Positions 8,936 through 18,241 of a stretch of DNA of 64,000 nt are shown here, one piece after another. The position numbers and the translations under genes are program-made. Under the pieces are notes generated by a model. That model was not told the DNA's origin. It ran no database searches and saw only the letters and a list, made by a program, of their open reading frames with translations. This DNA comes from Oricola indica (GTDB lineage Bacteria > Pseudomonadota > Alphaproteobacteria > Rhizobiales > Rhizobiaceae). The number at the start of each line of letters is the position of its first letter. Positions within the stretch are counted from its first letter, which is position 1. The stretch lies in the NCBI RefSeq assembly GCF_019966595.1, contig NZ_JAINFJ010000003.1, positions 372,001 through 436,000 on the forward strand, written 5' to 3'.

Positions 8936-10024
8936 ATGCTTCAGAATCCGAAACGCTCGCATGACGACAAAAGGACCGAAGATACCGGAGCACCCGCCGA
9001 TCTCGAATTCGAACGGGCCGTCTCCCTTTCCAGCAGGGCGCTGCGCTATGCCGAGACCTACAAAACGCCGCCAACGCCGAAGAACTTCGACGTTTGGTAC
9101 GCATTCGCCTCAGGCAGGCCCGAGGCTTTGTGCCGTGAAATCAGCGAAATCATCGAAAAGGACGGCTCAATCGACTCCTACGAGTTGAGCCAGCTCCATT
9201 CGGAATATCTCGCCACCGGCGAAACCGAACGACGCCAGCAGGAAATGCTCGGCTATCATCTCGACCGCGAGATGGACAAGGCGATGCAACGCGTGCACAG
9301 CCACCTCGCGACGAACGAGCATTATTCGGGTTCGCTTAAACGGGGAGCGAACGAGCTTTCCGCGGCCGCAACACCGGCGCAGGTTCGCAAAACCGTGGAA
9401 GTTCTGATGATGGAAAACGCGCGGATGCGCGCCGAATCCGTCAAGCTCAACCGCGATCTCGAACAGACGCGCGTTCAAGTCCGCAAGCTGCGCACGAGCC
9501 TTGAAAAATCACGCGAGAACGAGTTCCGCGATCCCCTTACCAACGTGTCGAACCGACGCTACTTCGAGCGCGCCCTGACGCGGCTCGTGACGGAAACCCG
9601 CAGCACGGGCAATCCACTCTGCCTTGTCATGGCCGATATCGACCATTTCAAACGCATCAACGACACGTTCGGGCACCAGGTCGGAGACGACGTCCTGAAA
9701 TATTTCGCGGCCCTGCTGATGAAGAACGTGAAGGGCCAGGACCTTGTCGCACGCTATGGCGGCGAGGAGTTCTGCATCATTCTGCCTTCCACGACGATCG
9801 GCAATGCGCAGCGCCTCATCACGCACATCATGGCGCAACTGGACAGCGCAAACCTTGTGATGTCACGCGGCAAGGATCCGATCGGCAAGGTCACCAGTTC
9901 ATTCGGCATCGCTCATCTGCAACCCGGCGAGACCGGGGATCAGTTGGTGCAGCGCGCCGATGCGCGCCTCTACCAGGCCAAGCATGCCGGCCGCAACCGG
10001 GTTATCTGCGACCCCTCCGCGTAG
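8936..10024 (+). CDS. diguanylate cyclase (GGDEF) with uncharacterised N-terminal domain
   Basis: A 362-aa protein. Residues 1-195 form an alpha-helical sensory region with a coiled coil (KLNRDLEQTRVQVRKLRTSLEKS). Residues ~205-360 are the GGDEF domain with DPLTNVSNRR, MADIDHFKRINDTFGHQVGD and the active-site RYGGEEF, which predicts c-di-GMP synthesis from two GTP. The inhibitory I-site normally reads RxxD five residues before GGEEF; here it is KGQD, so product feedback may be reduced. No membrane segment is visible, so it is likely cytoplasmic. The ATG at 8936 starts the conserved part. Confidence 0.92.
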   Translation: MLQNPKRSHDDKRTEDTGAPADLEFERAVSLSSRALRYAETYKTPPTPKNFDVWYAFASGRPEALCREISEIIEKDGSIDSYELSQLHSEYLATGETERRQQEMLGYHLDREMDKAMQRVHSHLATNEHYSGSLKRGANELSAAATPAQVRKTVEVLMMENARMRAESVKLNRDLEQTRVQVRKLRTSLEKSRENEFRDPLTNVSNRRYFERALTRLVTETRSTGNPLCLVMADIDHFKRINDTFGHQVGDDVLKYFAALLMKNVKGQDLVARYGGEEFCIILPSTTIGNAQRLITHIMAQLDSANLVMSRGKDPIGKVTSSFGIAHLQPGETGDQLVQRADARLYQAKHAGRNRVICDPSA

Positions 10025-10115
10025 GCTCCCCAAGAGTACGATCCGTACTTGAACGTAGACGGCAAGGAGTTCGCCGGTTTGCGAACAAGCCGTCGAGACG
10101 CTCTTACCCCGGACC

Positions 10116-10559
10116 TCATTTCGAATCCGTGTCGAGCCAGATCGTCACCGGCCCGTCATTGACCAGCGCGACCTTCATGTCCGCGCCGAAGATGCCGTTG
10201 GCGACCGAAACGCCACGGCTCTCCACCTGTTCGGAGAAATGCCCGTAAAGCCGCCGACCCTCGTCGGGCGCGGCCGCGGCGGAAAAGCCAGGACGGTTGC
10301 CCTTGGTCTCGGCAGCCAGCGTGAACTGGCTGACAATCAGAGCCTCTCCGCCAATATCGAGCAGCGAGCGGTTCATGCGGTCCTGCTCGTCGCGGAAGAT
10401 GCGCAGATTGACGGCCTTGCGAGCGAGCCATTCGGACTGCGCCTCCGTGTCATCACGCATGGCGCAAACGAGAACGAGCAAGCCCGTCCCGATCTCGCCC
10501 GTTACCGCACCGTCGACGGTGACGCTCGCCTGCGAAACTCTCTGGACCAACGCCCGCAT
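10116..10559 (-). CDS. dtd: D-aminoacyl-tRNA deacylase
   Basis: A 147-aa protein of standard length for DTD, which removes D-amino acids mischarged on tRNA. The family signatures are present: [17 protein letters not shown] at the start, the catalytic SQFTLAAET segment, and the C-terminal [11 protein letters not shown] (NxGPVT motif) that places the cross-subunit Gly-cisPro. It begins 16 bp after the stop of the molybdopterin gene on the same strand, so the two are probably co-transcribed although their functions are unrelated. Confidence 0.96.
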   Translation of the reverse strand: MRALVQRVSQASVTVDGAVTGEIGTGLLVLVCAMRDDTEAQSEWLARKAVNLRIFRDEQDRMNRSLLDIGGEALIVSQFTLAAETKGNRPGFSAAAAPDEGRRLYGHFSEQVESRGVSVANGIFGADMKVALVNDGPVTIWLDTDSK

Positions 10560-10575
10560 GGATCAGCTCCGCCCC

Positions 10576-12882
10576 TTAGCCGTTCAGCGCTGCCCATACC
10601 TTCTGCGGCGATGCGGGCATGTCGATGTGTCCGATGCCTTTCGCGCGCCACAACGCGTCGGTGACCGCGCTCACCACCGCGGGCGTCGATCCGATGGTCG
10701 CCGCCTCTCCCGCGCCCTTGATGCCGAGCGCATTGGTGGTCGATGGCACGTTGCGGGTGTCGAATGCGAAATTCGGGAAAAAATCCGCGCGCGGCATGGT
10801 GTAATCCATGAAGGTTGCGGTCAGAAGCTGGCCGCTCTCGTCATAGACGGCATCCTCGTAGAGCGCCTGGCCGATACCCTGCACAACGCCGCCATGCACC
10901 TGGCCGAGCAGCAGCATCGGGTTCACGGTCAGACCGTAGTCATCGACCATCGTGAAACCGACAATCTCCACCACGCCGGTCGCCGGATCGATTTCCACCT
11001 CGCAGATGTGGCAACCATTGGGATAGGTCGCCTCATCCTGCTTGAACTCGCCATCGGCTTTCAGGTCGGCCGGGTTGGTGGCAGCCGCAGCGATATCGGC
11101 GAAGGAGACCGACTTGTCGGTTCCGGCGACGACAGCCTGGCCACCGACCAGTTCGATATCGTCGGCGGATGCTTCCAGTTCGTCCGCGGCGAGCTTGCGG
11201 ATCTTTTCCGCCAGCGCCTCTCCGGCATAGTAGGCGGATACGCCGCCAAGCGGGATTGAGCGCGAGCCACCGGTACCGCCGCCCTTCGCAAGCCGGTCCG
11301 TATCTCCCTGGATCACGGTGACCTTGTCGACATCGAGTCCGAGCGTCTCGGCGACGAACTGGGCATAGGCGGTAGCGTGACCCTGGCCGTTGGACTGCGT
11401 CCCGATATCCATCGTGATGGTGCCGTCGTCGAGGAGTTGCACATAGGCGGGCTCGGACCCGGCGAAGGCGCATGCCTCGATATAGTAGGACATGCCTATG
11501 CCGCGCAGCTTGCCGTTTGCCCTTGAGGCCTCCAGCCGCTCCTCGAACGCGGCCCAGCCGGCGTTTTCCATCGCCTGCTCCATACAGGCTTCGAACTCTC
11601 CGACATCGTAGTTGCGACCACCCTGTGTCAGGTAGGGCATCTGGTCGGGCCGAATGAAGTTGCGCCGGCGCAACTCCTCGCGCGGCAGACCAAGGTCACG
11701 CGCACAGGCGTCGACGAGCTTTTCGATCAGAAAGGCGGCTTCCGGGCGTCCGGCGCCACGATAGGCATCTACGGGAGCGGTATTGGTGAAGACGCCGGTC
11801 AAGTTGAAGTCGAGTACCGGGATATCGTAGACGCCCGTCGCCATCATCGCGCCAAAATAGGGAATCGCGACGCCGAACTGGTGGGTATAGGCGCCCATGT
11901 CTGCGATCAGTTCGATGCGCAGCGCCAGGAACTTGCCATTTTCGTCCATGGCCATCTCGGCATGGACGGTGTTGTCGCGACCATGGGCATCGACGAGAAA
12001 ATGCTCGGTCCGGTCACCGACCCAGCGAACCGGCTTACCCAGGCGCTTTGCCGCTTCGAGAACCAGCGGATATTCGCGATAGACGAAGCCTTTGGGTCCG
12101 AATCCTCCGCCGACATCGGGCGTGACGACGCGCAAATCGATATCGCCGCCGAAAATGCCATCGCGTATGATGTTGCGCTGGCCATGCACCCCCTGCGAAC
12201 CGCAGGTCAGCGTGAAACGATTGGCGTCTTCGTCGTATTCGCCGATTGCCGCCCTCGTTTCCATGTAATTGGAGACGAGACGGTTCTGCACGAAGTCAAT
12301 TGACGTGACATGGGCCGCGTTGGCGAAGGCCTTCTTCGCGGCGTCCTGATCGCCCGTCGCAAAAAGATATGCGGTGTTCGAGCCGGCTTCCGGCCAGACA
12401 AGCGGCGCACCGTCTTCCATCGCACCGGTCATCGTGGTGACCGCATCATCACTGTCGAAATCGATCTCGATCAGTTCGGCGGCATCCTTGGCCTGGTCCA
12501 GCGTGTCGGCGACCACAAAGGCGATGGCGTCGCCGACATGGCGCACGCGGTCGGAGGCCAGCACGGGAATCGGACGGTAAGGCGCCTTCGTGCCGTCGGG
12601 GCCGGGCTGCATGCCCATCGCGGTCAGCGTACCGAGATGAGATATGTCATCCGCGGTGAGGACGAGATGGACGCCGGGCGCCGATCTCGCATCCTCAACG
12701 GACGTAATACGGAACGCGGCATTGGCGATCGGCGAACGGACGACGAAGCTTTCCAGCATGCCGGGCTTGCGGATATCCGAGGTGTAGCACCCCTTCCCCC
12801 GAATGAAGGCGTCGTCCTCCTTGCGGTGGACAGCGGCTCCGATAAGCGACTTTGCTCCGAATTTGGGCGGTGCGACATTCAT
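10576..12882 (-). CDS. xanthine dehydrogenase-family molybdopterin-binding subunit
   Basis: A 768-aa large subunit of a molybdenum hydroxylase. It has the N-terminal a/b hammerhead (GAAVHRKEDDAFIRGKGCYTSD), DVGGGFGPKG, AYRGAGRPEAAFLIE, QSNGQGHATAYAQ and the C-terminal KGAGEAATIGSTPAVV with the catalytic base Glu. The CO-dehydrogenase signature AYRCSFR is absent (AYRGAGR instead), so it is an aldehyde oxidase-like or form II enzyme, not a true CoxL. The FAD (CoxM) and 2Fe-2S (CoxS) subunits are not adjacent, so partners must lie elsewhere. ATG 12882 begins the conserved part; 12909 and 12933 are in-frame alternatives. Confidence 0.88.
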   Translation of the reverse strand: MNVAPPKFGAKSLIGAAVHRKEDDAFIRGKGCYTSDIRKPGMLESFVVRSPIANAAFRITSVEDARSAPGVHLVLTADDISHLGTLTAMGMQPGPDGTKAPYRPIPVLASDRVRHVGDAIAFVVADTLDQAKDAAELIEIDFDSDDAVTTMTGAMEDGAPLVWPEAGSNTAYLFATGDQDAAKKAFANAAHVTSIDFVQNRLVSNYMETRAAIGEYDEDANRFTLTCGSQGVHGQRNIIRDGIFGGDIDLRVVTPDVGGGFGPKGFVYREYPLVLEAAKRLGKPVRWVGDRTEHFLVDAHGRDNTVHAEMAMDENGKFLALRIELIADMGAYTHQFGVAIPYFGAMMATGVYDIPVLDFNLTGVFTNTAPVDAYRGAGRPEAAFLIEKLVDACARDLGLPREELRRRNFIRPDQMPYLTQGGRNYDVGEFEACMEQAMENAGWAAFEERLEASRANGKLRGIGMSYYIEACAFAGSEPAYVQLLDDGTITMDIGTQSNGQGHATAYAQFVAETLGLDVDKVTVIQGDTDRLAKGGGTGGSRSIPLGGVSAYYAGEALAEKIRKLAADELEASADDIELVGGQAVVAGTDKSVSFADIAAAATNPADLKADGEFKQDEATYPNGCHICEVEIDPATGVVEIVGFTMVDDYGLTVNPMLLLGQVHGGVVQGIGQALYEDAVYDESGQLLTATFMDYTMPRADFFPNFAFDTRNVPSTTNALGIKGAGEAATIGSTPAVVSAVTDALWRAKGIGHIDMPASPQKVWAALNG

Positions 12883-13063
12883 CTTGATTTCATCCCTCTG
12901 ATCCGCCATGTCCAAGGCATCGCATGTGAACATCGGCTGATTTCGCGTTTGGGAACATATGCGATGAAACCCGAATGTCGAGCATTTGGCTCGTCACCGT
13001 TACAAGTTTCGCCGCTCGCGCCCATGGCCGGTTGCGAGAAATCCCGTCAGACAGGAATGCTGC

Positions 13064-15703
13064 ATGCGCACCGAAACCGGAACCGTCATCCGCCTCGAGG
13101 ATTATCGGCCGAGCGATTATCTCATCGAAACGACCGATCTGTCCTTCAGCCTGCAGCCGGACGCGACCGTTGTGCGCGCCAAGCTCGGCATCCGGCGCCG
13201 TGAGGGCGTGCCGGCGGATGCGCCGCTCACGCTCGACGGCGATGAACTTGTTCTGAAAGACCTGCGGATCAATGGCGAGACGCTGGCAGAGAACGGCTTC
13301 ACAGTATCGCCCGACAGGCTCTCTATCGGTGAATTGCCGGAGAGCGACACGTTTACCGTCGAGATCGAAACGGCGCTCGATCCATCCGCCAACAAGCAGC
13401 TGATGGGTCTCTACCGCTCCAGCGGGACCTATTGCACGCAGTGCGAGGCGGAGGGATTTCGCCGCATCACCTATTTCCTCGACCGTCCGGATGTCCTGTC
13501 GGTCTACACGGTACGTATCGAGGCGCGCACCGAGGACGCGCCGCTTCTGCTTTCCAATGGCAACCGGATCGAGGACGGCGTCCTCGACAATGGCTGGCAT
13601 TATGCCGTGTGGCACGACCCCTTCCCCAAGCCGTCCTACCTTTTCGCGCTGGTCGCGGGCAATCTCGGCGTCGTCCGCGACAGTTTCACGACCATGTCGG
13701 GTCGCGACGTGGCATTGGAAATCTATGTCGAGCACGGCAAGGAACCCCGCGCGGCCTTTGCGATGGACGCGTTGAAACGGTCGATGAAGTGGGACGAGGA
13801 GGCGTTCGGCCGGGAATACGATCTCGATGTCTTCATGATCGTCGCCGTCTCCGATTTCAACATGGGCGCGATGGAGAACAAGGGGCTCAATGTCTTCAAC
13901 GACAAGTATGTCCTTGCCGATGAGCGCACCGCGACGGACGCCGACTACGCGAATATCGAAGCGATCATCGCGCATGAGTATTTCCACAATTGGACAGGCA
14001 ACAGAATCACTTGCCGCGACTGGTTCCAGCTTTGCCTGAAGGAAGGGCTGACGGTTTTCCGCGATCACGAGTTCTCCGCCGACATGCGTTCGCGCACAGT
14101 CAAGCGGATCGCCGAGGTGAAACTCCTGAAGGCGCACCAGTTCCCGGAAGACGCCGGGCCACTCGCCCATCCGGTTCGGCCGCGCCGCTACTCGGAGATC
14201 AACAACTTCTACACGGCGACGGTCTACGAAAAGGGCTCCGAAGTGGTGCGCATGATCCGCACCATACTCGGGCCGGAAAAGTTCCGCGCCGGTCTCGATC
14301 TCTATTTCGACCGCCACGACGGCGAGGCTGCGACGATCGAGCAGTTCATCAAGGCGTTCGAGGACGCGAGCGGTAAGGACCTGTCGCAATTCGCGCTCTG
14401 GTACGAGCAGCCGGGCACACCGAACCTCATCGTTTCGAACAACTACGACGCGGCGGCGAAGCAATTCACGCTGACAGTCGAACAACGTCTCAAGCCGCCG
14501 GTCGAAGGCGCGCCCCACGCGCCGATGCACATACCCGTCAAGTTCGGTCTTGTCGGCGCGGGCGACATGGAATGGAATGGCGTATCGGGCGCGGATGTGA
14601 CCGGCGATGTCATCCATATTACCAAGCCGAAACACGAGATCGTCTTCGAAGGGATTGCGGAACGGCCGGTGCCTTCGCTTCTTCGCGGTTTCTCCGCGCC
14701 GGTGACGATCTATCCCGAGCCGGACGATGGCGAACTCGCCTTCCTGGCCCGCAACGACCCCGACGAATATGGCCGCTGGCAGGCCCTTTCGGCGCTCATC
14801 GCACGCCAAATGAAACAGGCGGCTTTCCGGACGGACGACGATTCCGGCGACGTGCTGGATCTCGCCACCTGCGATATTCTGACTCAGATCGCGTCGGACG
14901 ACAGTTACGAACACGCATTCCGCGCCTTCTGCCTGACGTTACCCGGCGAAAACGACATCGCCCGTGAAATCGGATCCGATATCGACCCGGACGCAATCCA
15001 CCGGGTGCATGCCGCCGCGTCGAGGCAACTCGGCAAGGCCGGCGAACGCATATTCGCCCGCCTGTTCCATGGCCTCGAGGCCAACGGCCCCTACTCTCCC
15101 GACGCGGTCAGCGCCGGCAAACGGTCGCTGCGCAACATCGCGCTTTCCTATCTTTGCCATGCCGCCGGCGATATCGAACTCGCCGCCAAGGTCTATGGCG
15201 ATGCCGACAACATGACGGACCGCGCGCACGCGCTTGCGCTGATGGTGCATCTCAAGCCCAAGGCCGACGAGACCCTGGATGCCCTGGCCGCCTTCCAGCA
15301 GGAATTCCGCGCCGAACCCATCGTGATGGACAAATGGTTCATGATTCAGGCCACGGCTCCGGGTGCGAAGACGCTCGATTCCGTCAAGGCCCTGACCGGA
15401 AATCCAGGCTTCGCCTGGGACAATCCGAACCGCGTGCGTGCATTGATCGGGGCATACTCGACGGGAAATCCGACCGGGTTCAACCGCGCGGACGGGGAAG
15501 GCTATCAATTCCTCTGCCAGGCGATCGGCCGCATCGATGGCTACAATCCGCAGGTCGCGGCACGTCTTCTGACCGCGATGCGTTCCTGGAAGAACCTCGA
15601 AGCCGGACGGCGCGAACTGGCGCGCGGTGCGATGGCCACGCTGGCTGAGCGCCAAAATCTTTCGCGCGATGTGCGGGATATTCTCGACCGGACGCTGACC
15701 TGA
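13064..15703 (+). CDS. pepN: aminopeptidase N (M1 family)
   Basis: A zinc metallopeptidase that removes N-terminal amino acids from peptides in the cytoplasm. At 879 residues it has the usual PepN length. The exopeptidase motif GAMENKG is at residues 268-274 and the zinc motif HEYFHNW at 304-310, with the third ligand Glu downstream in KEGLTVFRDHEF. The C-terminal DUF3458 region follows. The ATG at 13064 has AGGA eight bases upstream. It is divergent from the molybdopterin gene and precedes the pleC-like kinase, a neighbourhood typical of Hyphomicrobiales. Confidence 0.96.
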   Translation: MRTETGTVIRLEDYRPSDYLIETTDLSFSLQPDATVVRAKLGIRRREGVPADAPLTLDGDELVLKDLRINGETLAENGFTVSPDRLSIGELPESDTFTVEIETALDPSANKQLMGLYRSSGTYCTQCEAEGFRRITYFLDRPDVLSVYTVRIEARTEDAPLLLSNGNRIEDGVLDNGWHYAVWHDPFPKPSYLFALVAGNLGVVRDSFTTMSGRDVALEIYVEHGKEPRAAFAMDALKRSMKWDEEAFGREYDLDVFMIVAVSDFNMGAMENKGLNVFNDKYVLADERTATDADYANIEAIIAHEYFHNWTGNRITCRDWFQLCLKEGLTVFRDHEFSADMRSRTVKRIAEVKLLKAHQFPEDAGPLAHPVRPRRYSEINNFYTATVYEKGSEVVRMIRTILGPEKFRAGLDLYFDRHDGEAATIEQFIKAFEDASGKDLSQFALWYEQPGTPNLIVSNNYDAAAKQFTLTVEQRLKPPVEGAPHAPMHIPVKFGLVGAGDMEWNGVSGADVTGDVIHITKPKHEIVFEGIAERPVPSLLRGFSAPVTIYPEPDDGELAFLARNDPDEYGRWQALSALIARQMKQAAFRTDDDSGDVLDLATCDILTQIASDDSYEHAFRAFCLTLPGENDIAREIGSDIDPDAIHRVHAAASRQLGKAGERIFARLFHGLEANGPYSPDAVSAGKRSLRNIALSYLCHAAGDIELAAKVYGDADNMTDRAHALALMVHLKPKADETLDALAAFQQEFRAEPIVMDKWFMIQATAPGAKTLDSVKALTGNPGFAWDNPNRVRALIGAYSTGNPTGFNRADGEGYQFLCQAIGRIDGYNPQVAARLLTAMRSWKNLEAGRRELARGAMATLAERQNLSRDVRDILDRTLT

Positions 15704-15756
15704 TCGGCCGCCCCCGGCCGGGCCAGCGATAAAAATCTCCCCTACCGACTGGACAG

Positions 15757-15792
15757 CCCGAATCACTTTTGATTCATTATGGGTGATTCGGG
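15757..15792. promoter_or_regulatory. inverted repeat with three GANTC sites upstream of the pleC-like gene
   Basis: A perfect 10-bp inverted repeat, CCCGAATCAC (15757-15766) and GTGATTCGGG (15783-15792), encloses a further GATTC. Three GANTC sites, the target of the cell-cycle methyltransferase CcrM, therefore lie within 30 bp at 15760, 15771 and 15785. No T-tract follows the repeat, so a control site fits better than a terminator. The repeat and GANTC sites are direct observation; methylation-dependent control is inference. Confidence 0.5.
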
Positions 15793-15883
15793 AGTGCGGT
15801 ATCCGGATCCTGTTTCAGGACAAGAAGTTAAAGGCGGCCTTTGTGCGGGGCTGTAACGGTAGCCTACGGCGCCGAGGGGATAA

Positions 15884-18214
15884 GTGTTGTCAATTGCGGG
15901 AATAGACGGCTCTACGACAATGACCGGCCATGCACGGTTTCTGGCCGGTCCCGCCTATGCGCGTCTGGAGGCGATGGAGCCGCTTCTCAAACGCTCCATC
16001 CCGATCCTCATCACGATTTTCCTGGGTGTCGTTTTCCTCGCACGCGCAATGTCACTGATCGCCGACCGATCCGAGACGATCCATGACGGCCAGCTTTACC
16101 TGTCGCTGATATCCGGTGTCGCGAATTCAGCTGTCGAGAGCGCGCGCCATTCGGGCTTCGCTCCGGAGACCGCGTCGCAGTACGAGCACATTCTTGCGCG
16201 CGCACTGCCCGAGGAAGCCACGCTCAACGGTCGGTTCATCCTCGTTACGGACACGAAAGCCACGGTCATCGCCGCACGCGGACAGGATGCCGGCTTATTG
16301 AACCAGAACCTGCGGCAGCGACTGCACGGCGAACAGGCCCTCTTCCTTTTCGGCGCGGGCGCGGGCGTGCAGCCAGTGACGCTCGACGGTGAAACCTATA
16401 TCGCGGCATTCGCAAAACTCGACGGCGGCAACGCCGTCATCGCGGTCATGCAATCGCAGGGTGATCTTTTCTCGCAGTGGCGCAAGCGTGTGTCGCTCAA
16501 CGTGACGCTGTTCGTCGCCAGTTCATCGATCCTGATCATCCTGCTCTATGCCTATTTCGGACAGGCCGCGCGGACCAAGGAAGCCGACGAGACCTATTGC
16601 GAAACCCAGAAGCGCGTCGATCTCGCGCTGACGCGCGGGCATTGCGGGCTGTGGGACTGGGATCTCGCGCGCGGACGCATCTACTGGTCGCGCTCGATGT
16701 TCGACATGCTCGGCTACGCGGCAAGCGAGGATATCCTGTCCTTCGGCGAAGTGAAGGATCTCATCCATCCCGAAGACATCGATCTGTTCGACCTGGCCCA
16801 GCGCGCCGCCGCGCAGGAAATCCGCAGGGTCGATCAGTTGTTCCGCATGCGCCACGCCGCCGGCCACTATCGGTGGATGCGAATCCGCACCGAACTCGTG
16901 GAGAAAGGCGGTAGCGGCGTTCACCTGATCGGAATCGCCGTCGACGTCACCGAGCAGCACCGGCTGGAAACCGAGAACGCCATCGCGAACGACAATCTGC
17001 GCGCGGCCATCGAGAGCACATCGGAATCCTTCGCGCTGTGGGACAGCGACGATCGGCTCGTGATGTGCAACACCAAGTTCCAGGAATATAACGGCCTGCC
17101 GCCGGAAGCCGTTCAACCAGGCGCAGAGCGCTCGGCTATCAATTCGATGATGCGCCAACCCGTCAGCGAAAGGCGCATTCCCAGCCCGAAGACCCAGCAC
17201 CAGGCACAGACCTTCGAGCGCCAGATCGCCGACGGGCGCTGGCTGCAAGTCAACGAACGACGCACGTCGAGCGGCGGAACGATTTCGGTTGGCACCGACA
17301 TCACGCAGCTCAAGCTGCATCAGGAAAGACTGATGGAGAGCGAGCGCCGCCTGATGGCGACGATCGACGATCTGTCGGTCGCGCGCAAGGCATCGCAGCA
17401 AAAGGCCGGCGAACTCGAGGAACTGAACGCGAAATATCTGGAAGCGCGCGACCGGGCGGAAGCGGCCAACAAGGCGAAGTCCGGTTTCCTCGCGAACATG
17501 TCACACGAATTGCGCACGCCGCTGAACGCGATCATCGGCTTTTCCGAAATTCTCCAGTCGGGAATGTTCGGGCCGCTCGGTTCGGACCGCTACGAAGAAT
17601 ATGTCAGCGACATCCACGCATCGGGCGCTTTCCTGCTCGGCGTGATCAACGACATACTCGACATGTCGAAAATCGAGGCCGGGCGGATGCAGCTCGAACC
17701 CGAGACACTCGACCTCGCGCCGCTGATCGACGAAACGCTGCACATGATCGCGATACAGGCACAAGAAAAGAACATCGCCGTTGAACAGTCCATCGGCGAG
17801 ACTATCCGCATCTTCGCCGACAAGCGTGCCATGAAACAGGTGGTCATCAACCTGCTCTCGAACGCAATCAAATTCACCGGCGAAGGCGGCCGCATCCGCA
17901 TTCGCGCGAAATCGGTCTCGGGAGCGGTTCAGATTTCAATCGAGGATACGGGCTGCGGCATTCCGGCATCGGCTCTCAAACGGCTCGGGCGCCCATTCGA
18001 GCAGGTCCAGAACCAGTTGACGCGCAATCACTCCGGCTCCGGGCTCGGCCTTGCGATTTCTAAATCGCTGACAGAGCTGCATGGGGGATCGCTGAAAATC
18101 CGCTCGAAGCCGAACAAGGGCACGATCGTCGCCGTCCGCATCCCCTCCGACGTCCGCGAGACGGGCGATGGAGCGAACAAAAAACAGGGGCCGCACGAGA
18201 CGGCCCCTGCCTGA
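15884..18214 (+). CDS. pleC: PAS-containing sensor histidine kinase, PleC-like
   Basis: A 776-aa hybrid-free kinase. Membrane helices at about 36-60 and 203-226 flank a periplasmic sensor domain. A PAS fold (about 245-365, GLWDWDLARGRIYWSRSMFDMLG) and a second PAS-like segment (~370-485) follow. A coiled coil leads into HisKA with the phosphoacceptor in MSHELRTPLNAIIGFSEIL, then HATPase_c with NLLSNAIKFT, DTGCGIP and GSGLGLAIS. Domain layout, FSEILQSGMFGPLG and position between pepN and glnE match the PleC cell-fate kinase/phosphatase of rhizobia. GTG start has GAGGGGAT just upstream. The name is inferred from similarity and synteny. Confidence 0.75.
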   Translation: MLSIAGIDGSTTMTGHARFLAGPAYARLEAMEPLLKRSIPILITIFLGVVFLARAMSLIADRSETIHDGQLYLSLISGVANSAVESARHSGFAPETASQYEHILARALPEEATLNGRFILVTDTKATVIAARGQDAGLLNQNLRQRLHGEQALFLFGAGAGVQPVTLDGETYIAAFAKLDGGNAVIAVMQSQGDLFSQWRKRVSLNVTLFVASSSILIILLYAYFGQAARTKEADETYCETQKRVDLALTRGHCGLWDWDLARGRIYWSRSMFDMLGYAASEDILSFGEVKDLIHPEDIDLFDLAQRAAAQEIRRVDQLFRMRHAAGHYRWMRIRTELVEKGGSGVHLIGIAVDVTEQHRLETENAIANDNLRAAIESTSESFALWDSDDRLVMCNTKFQEYNGLPPEAVQPGAERSAINSMMRQPVSERRIPSPKTQHQAQTFERQIADGRWLQVNERRTSSGGTISVGTDITQLKLHQERLMESERRLMATIDDLSVARKASQQKAGELEELNAKYLEARDRAEAANKAKSGFLANMSHELRTPLNAIIGFSEILQSGMFGPLGSDRYEEYVSDIHASGAFLLGVINDILDMSKIEAGRMQLEPETLDLAPLIDETLHMIAIQAQEKNIAVEQSIGETIRIFADKRAMKQVVINLLSNAIKFTGEGGRIRIRAKSVSGAVQISIEDTGCGIPASALKRLGRPFEQVQNQLTRNHSGSGLGLAISKSLTELHGGSLKIRSKPNKGTIVAVRIPSDVRETGDGANKKQGPHETAPA
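18179..18209 (-). terminator. intrinsic terminator of the EF-hand gene, inside the 3' end of the pleC-like gene
   Basis: On the minus strand a perfect 9-bp stem (CAGGGGCCG and CGGCCCCTG, positions 18209-18201 and 18193-18185) is followed by six T. It lies 33 bp beyond the stop of the EF-hand gene and overlaps the last codons of the convergent pleC-like gene, so these bases serve as both terminator and coding sequence. Confidence 0.8.
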
Positions 18215-18241
18215 CTGGAGATCAGGAAAACGATAGCGGGA

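Noticed and set aside
12890-14914. 674-codon open frame opposite pepN
   Set aside because: Antisense frame of a clear pepN gene with Arg/Val-biased composition.
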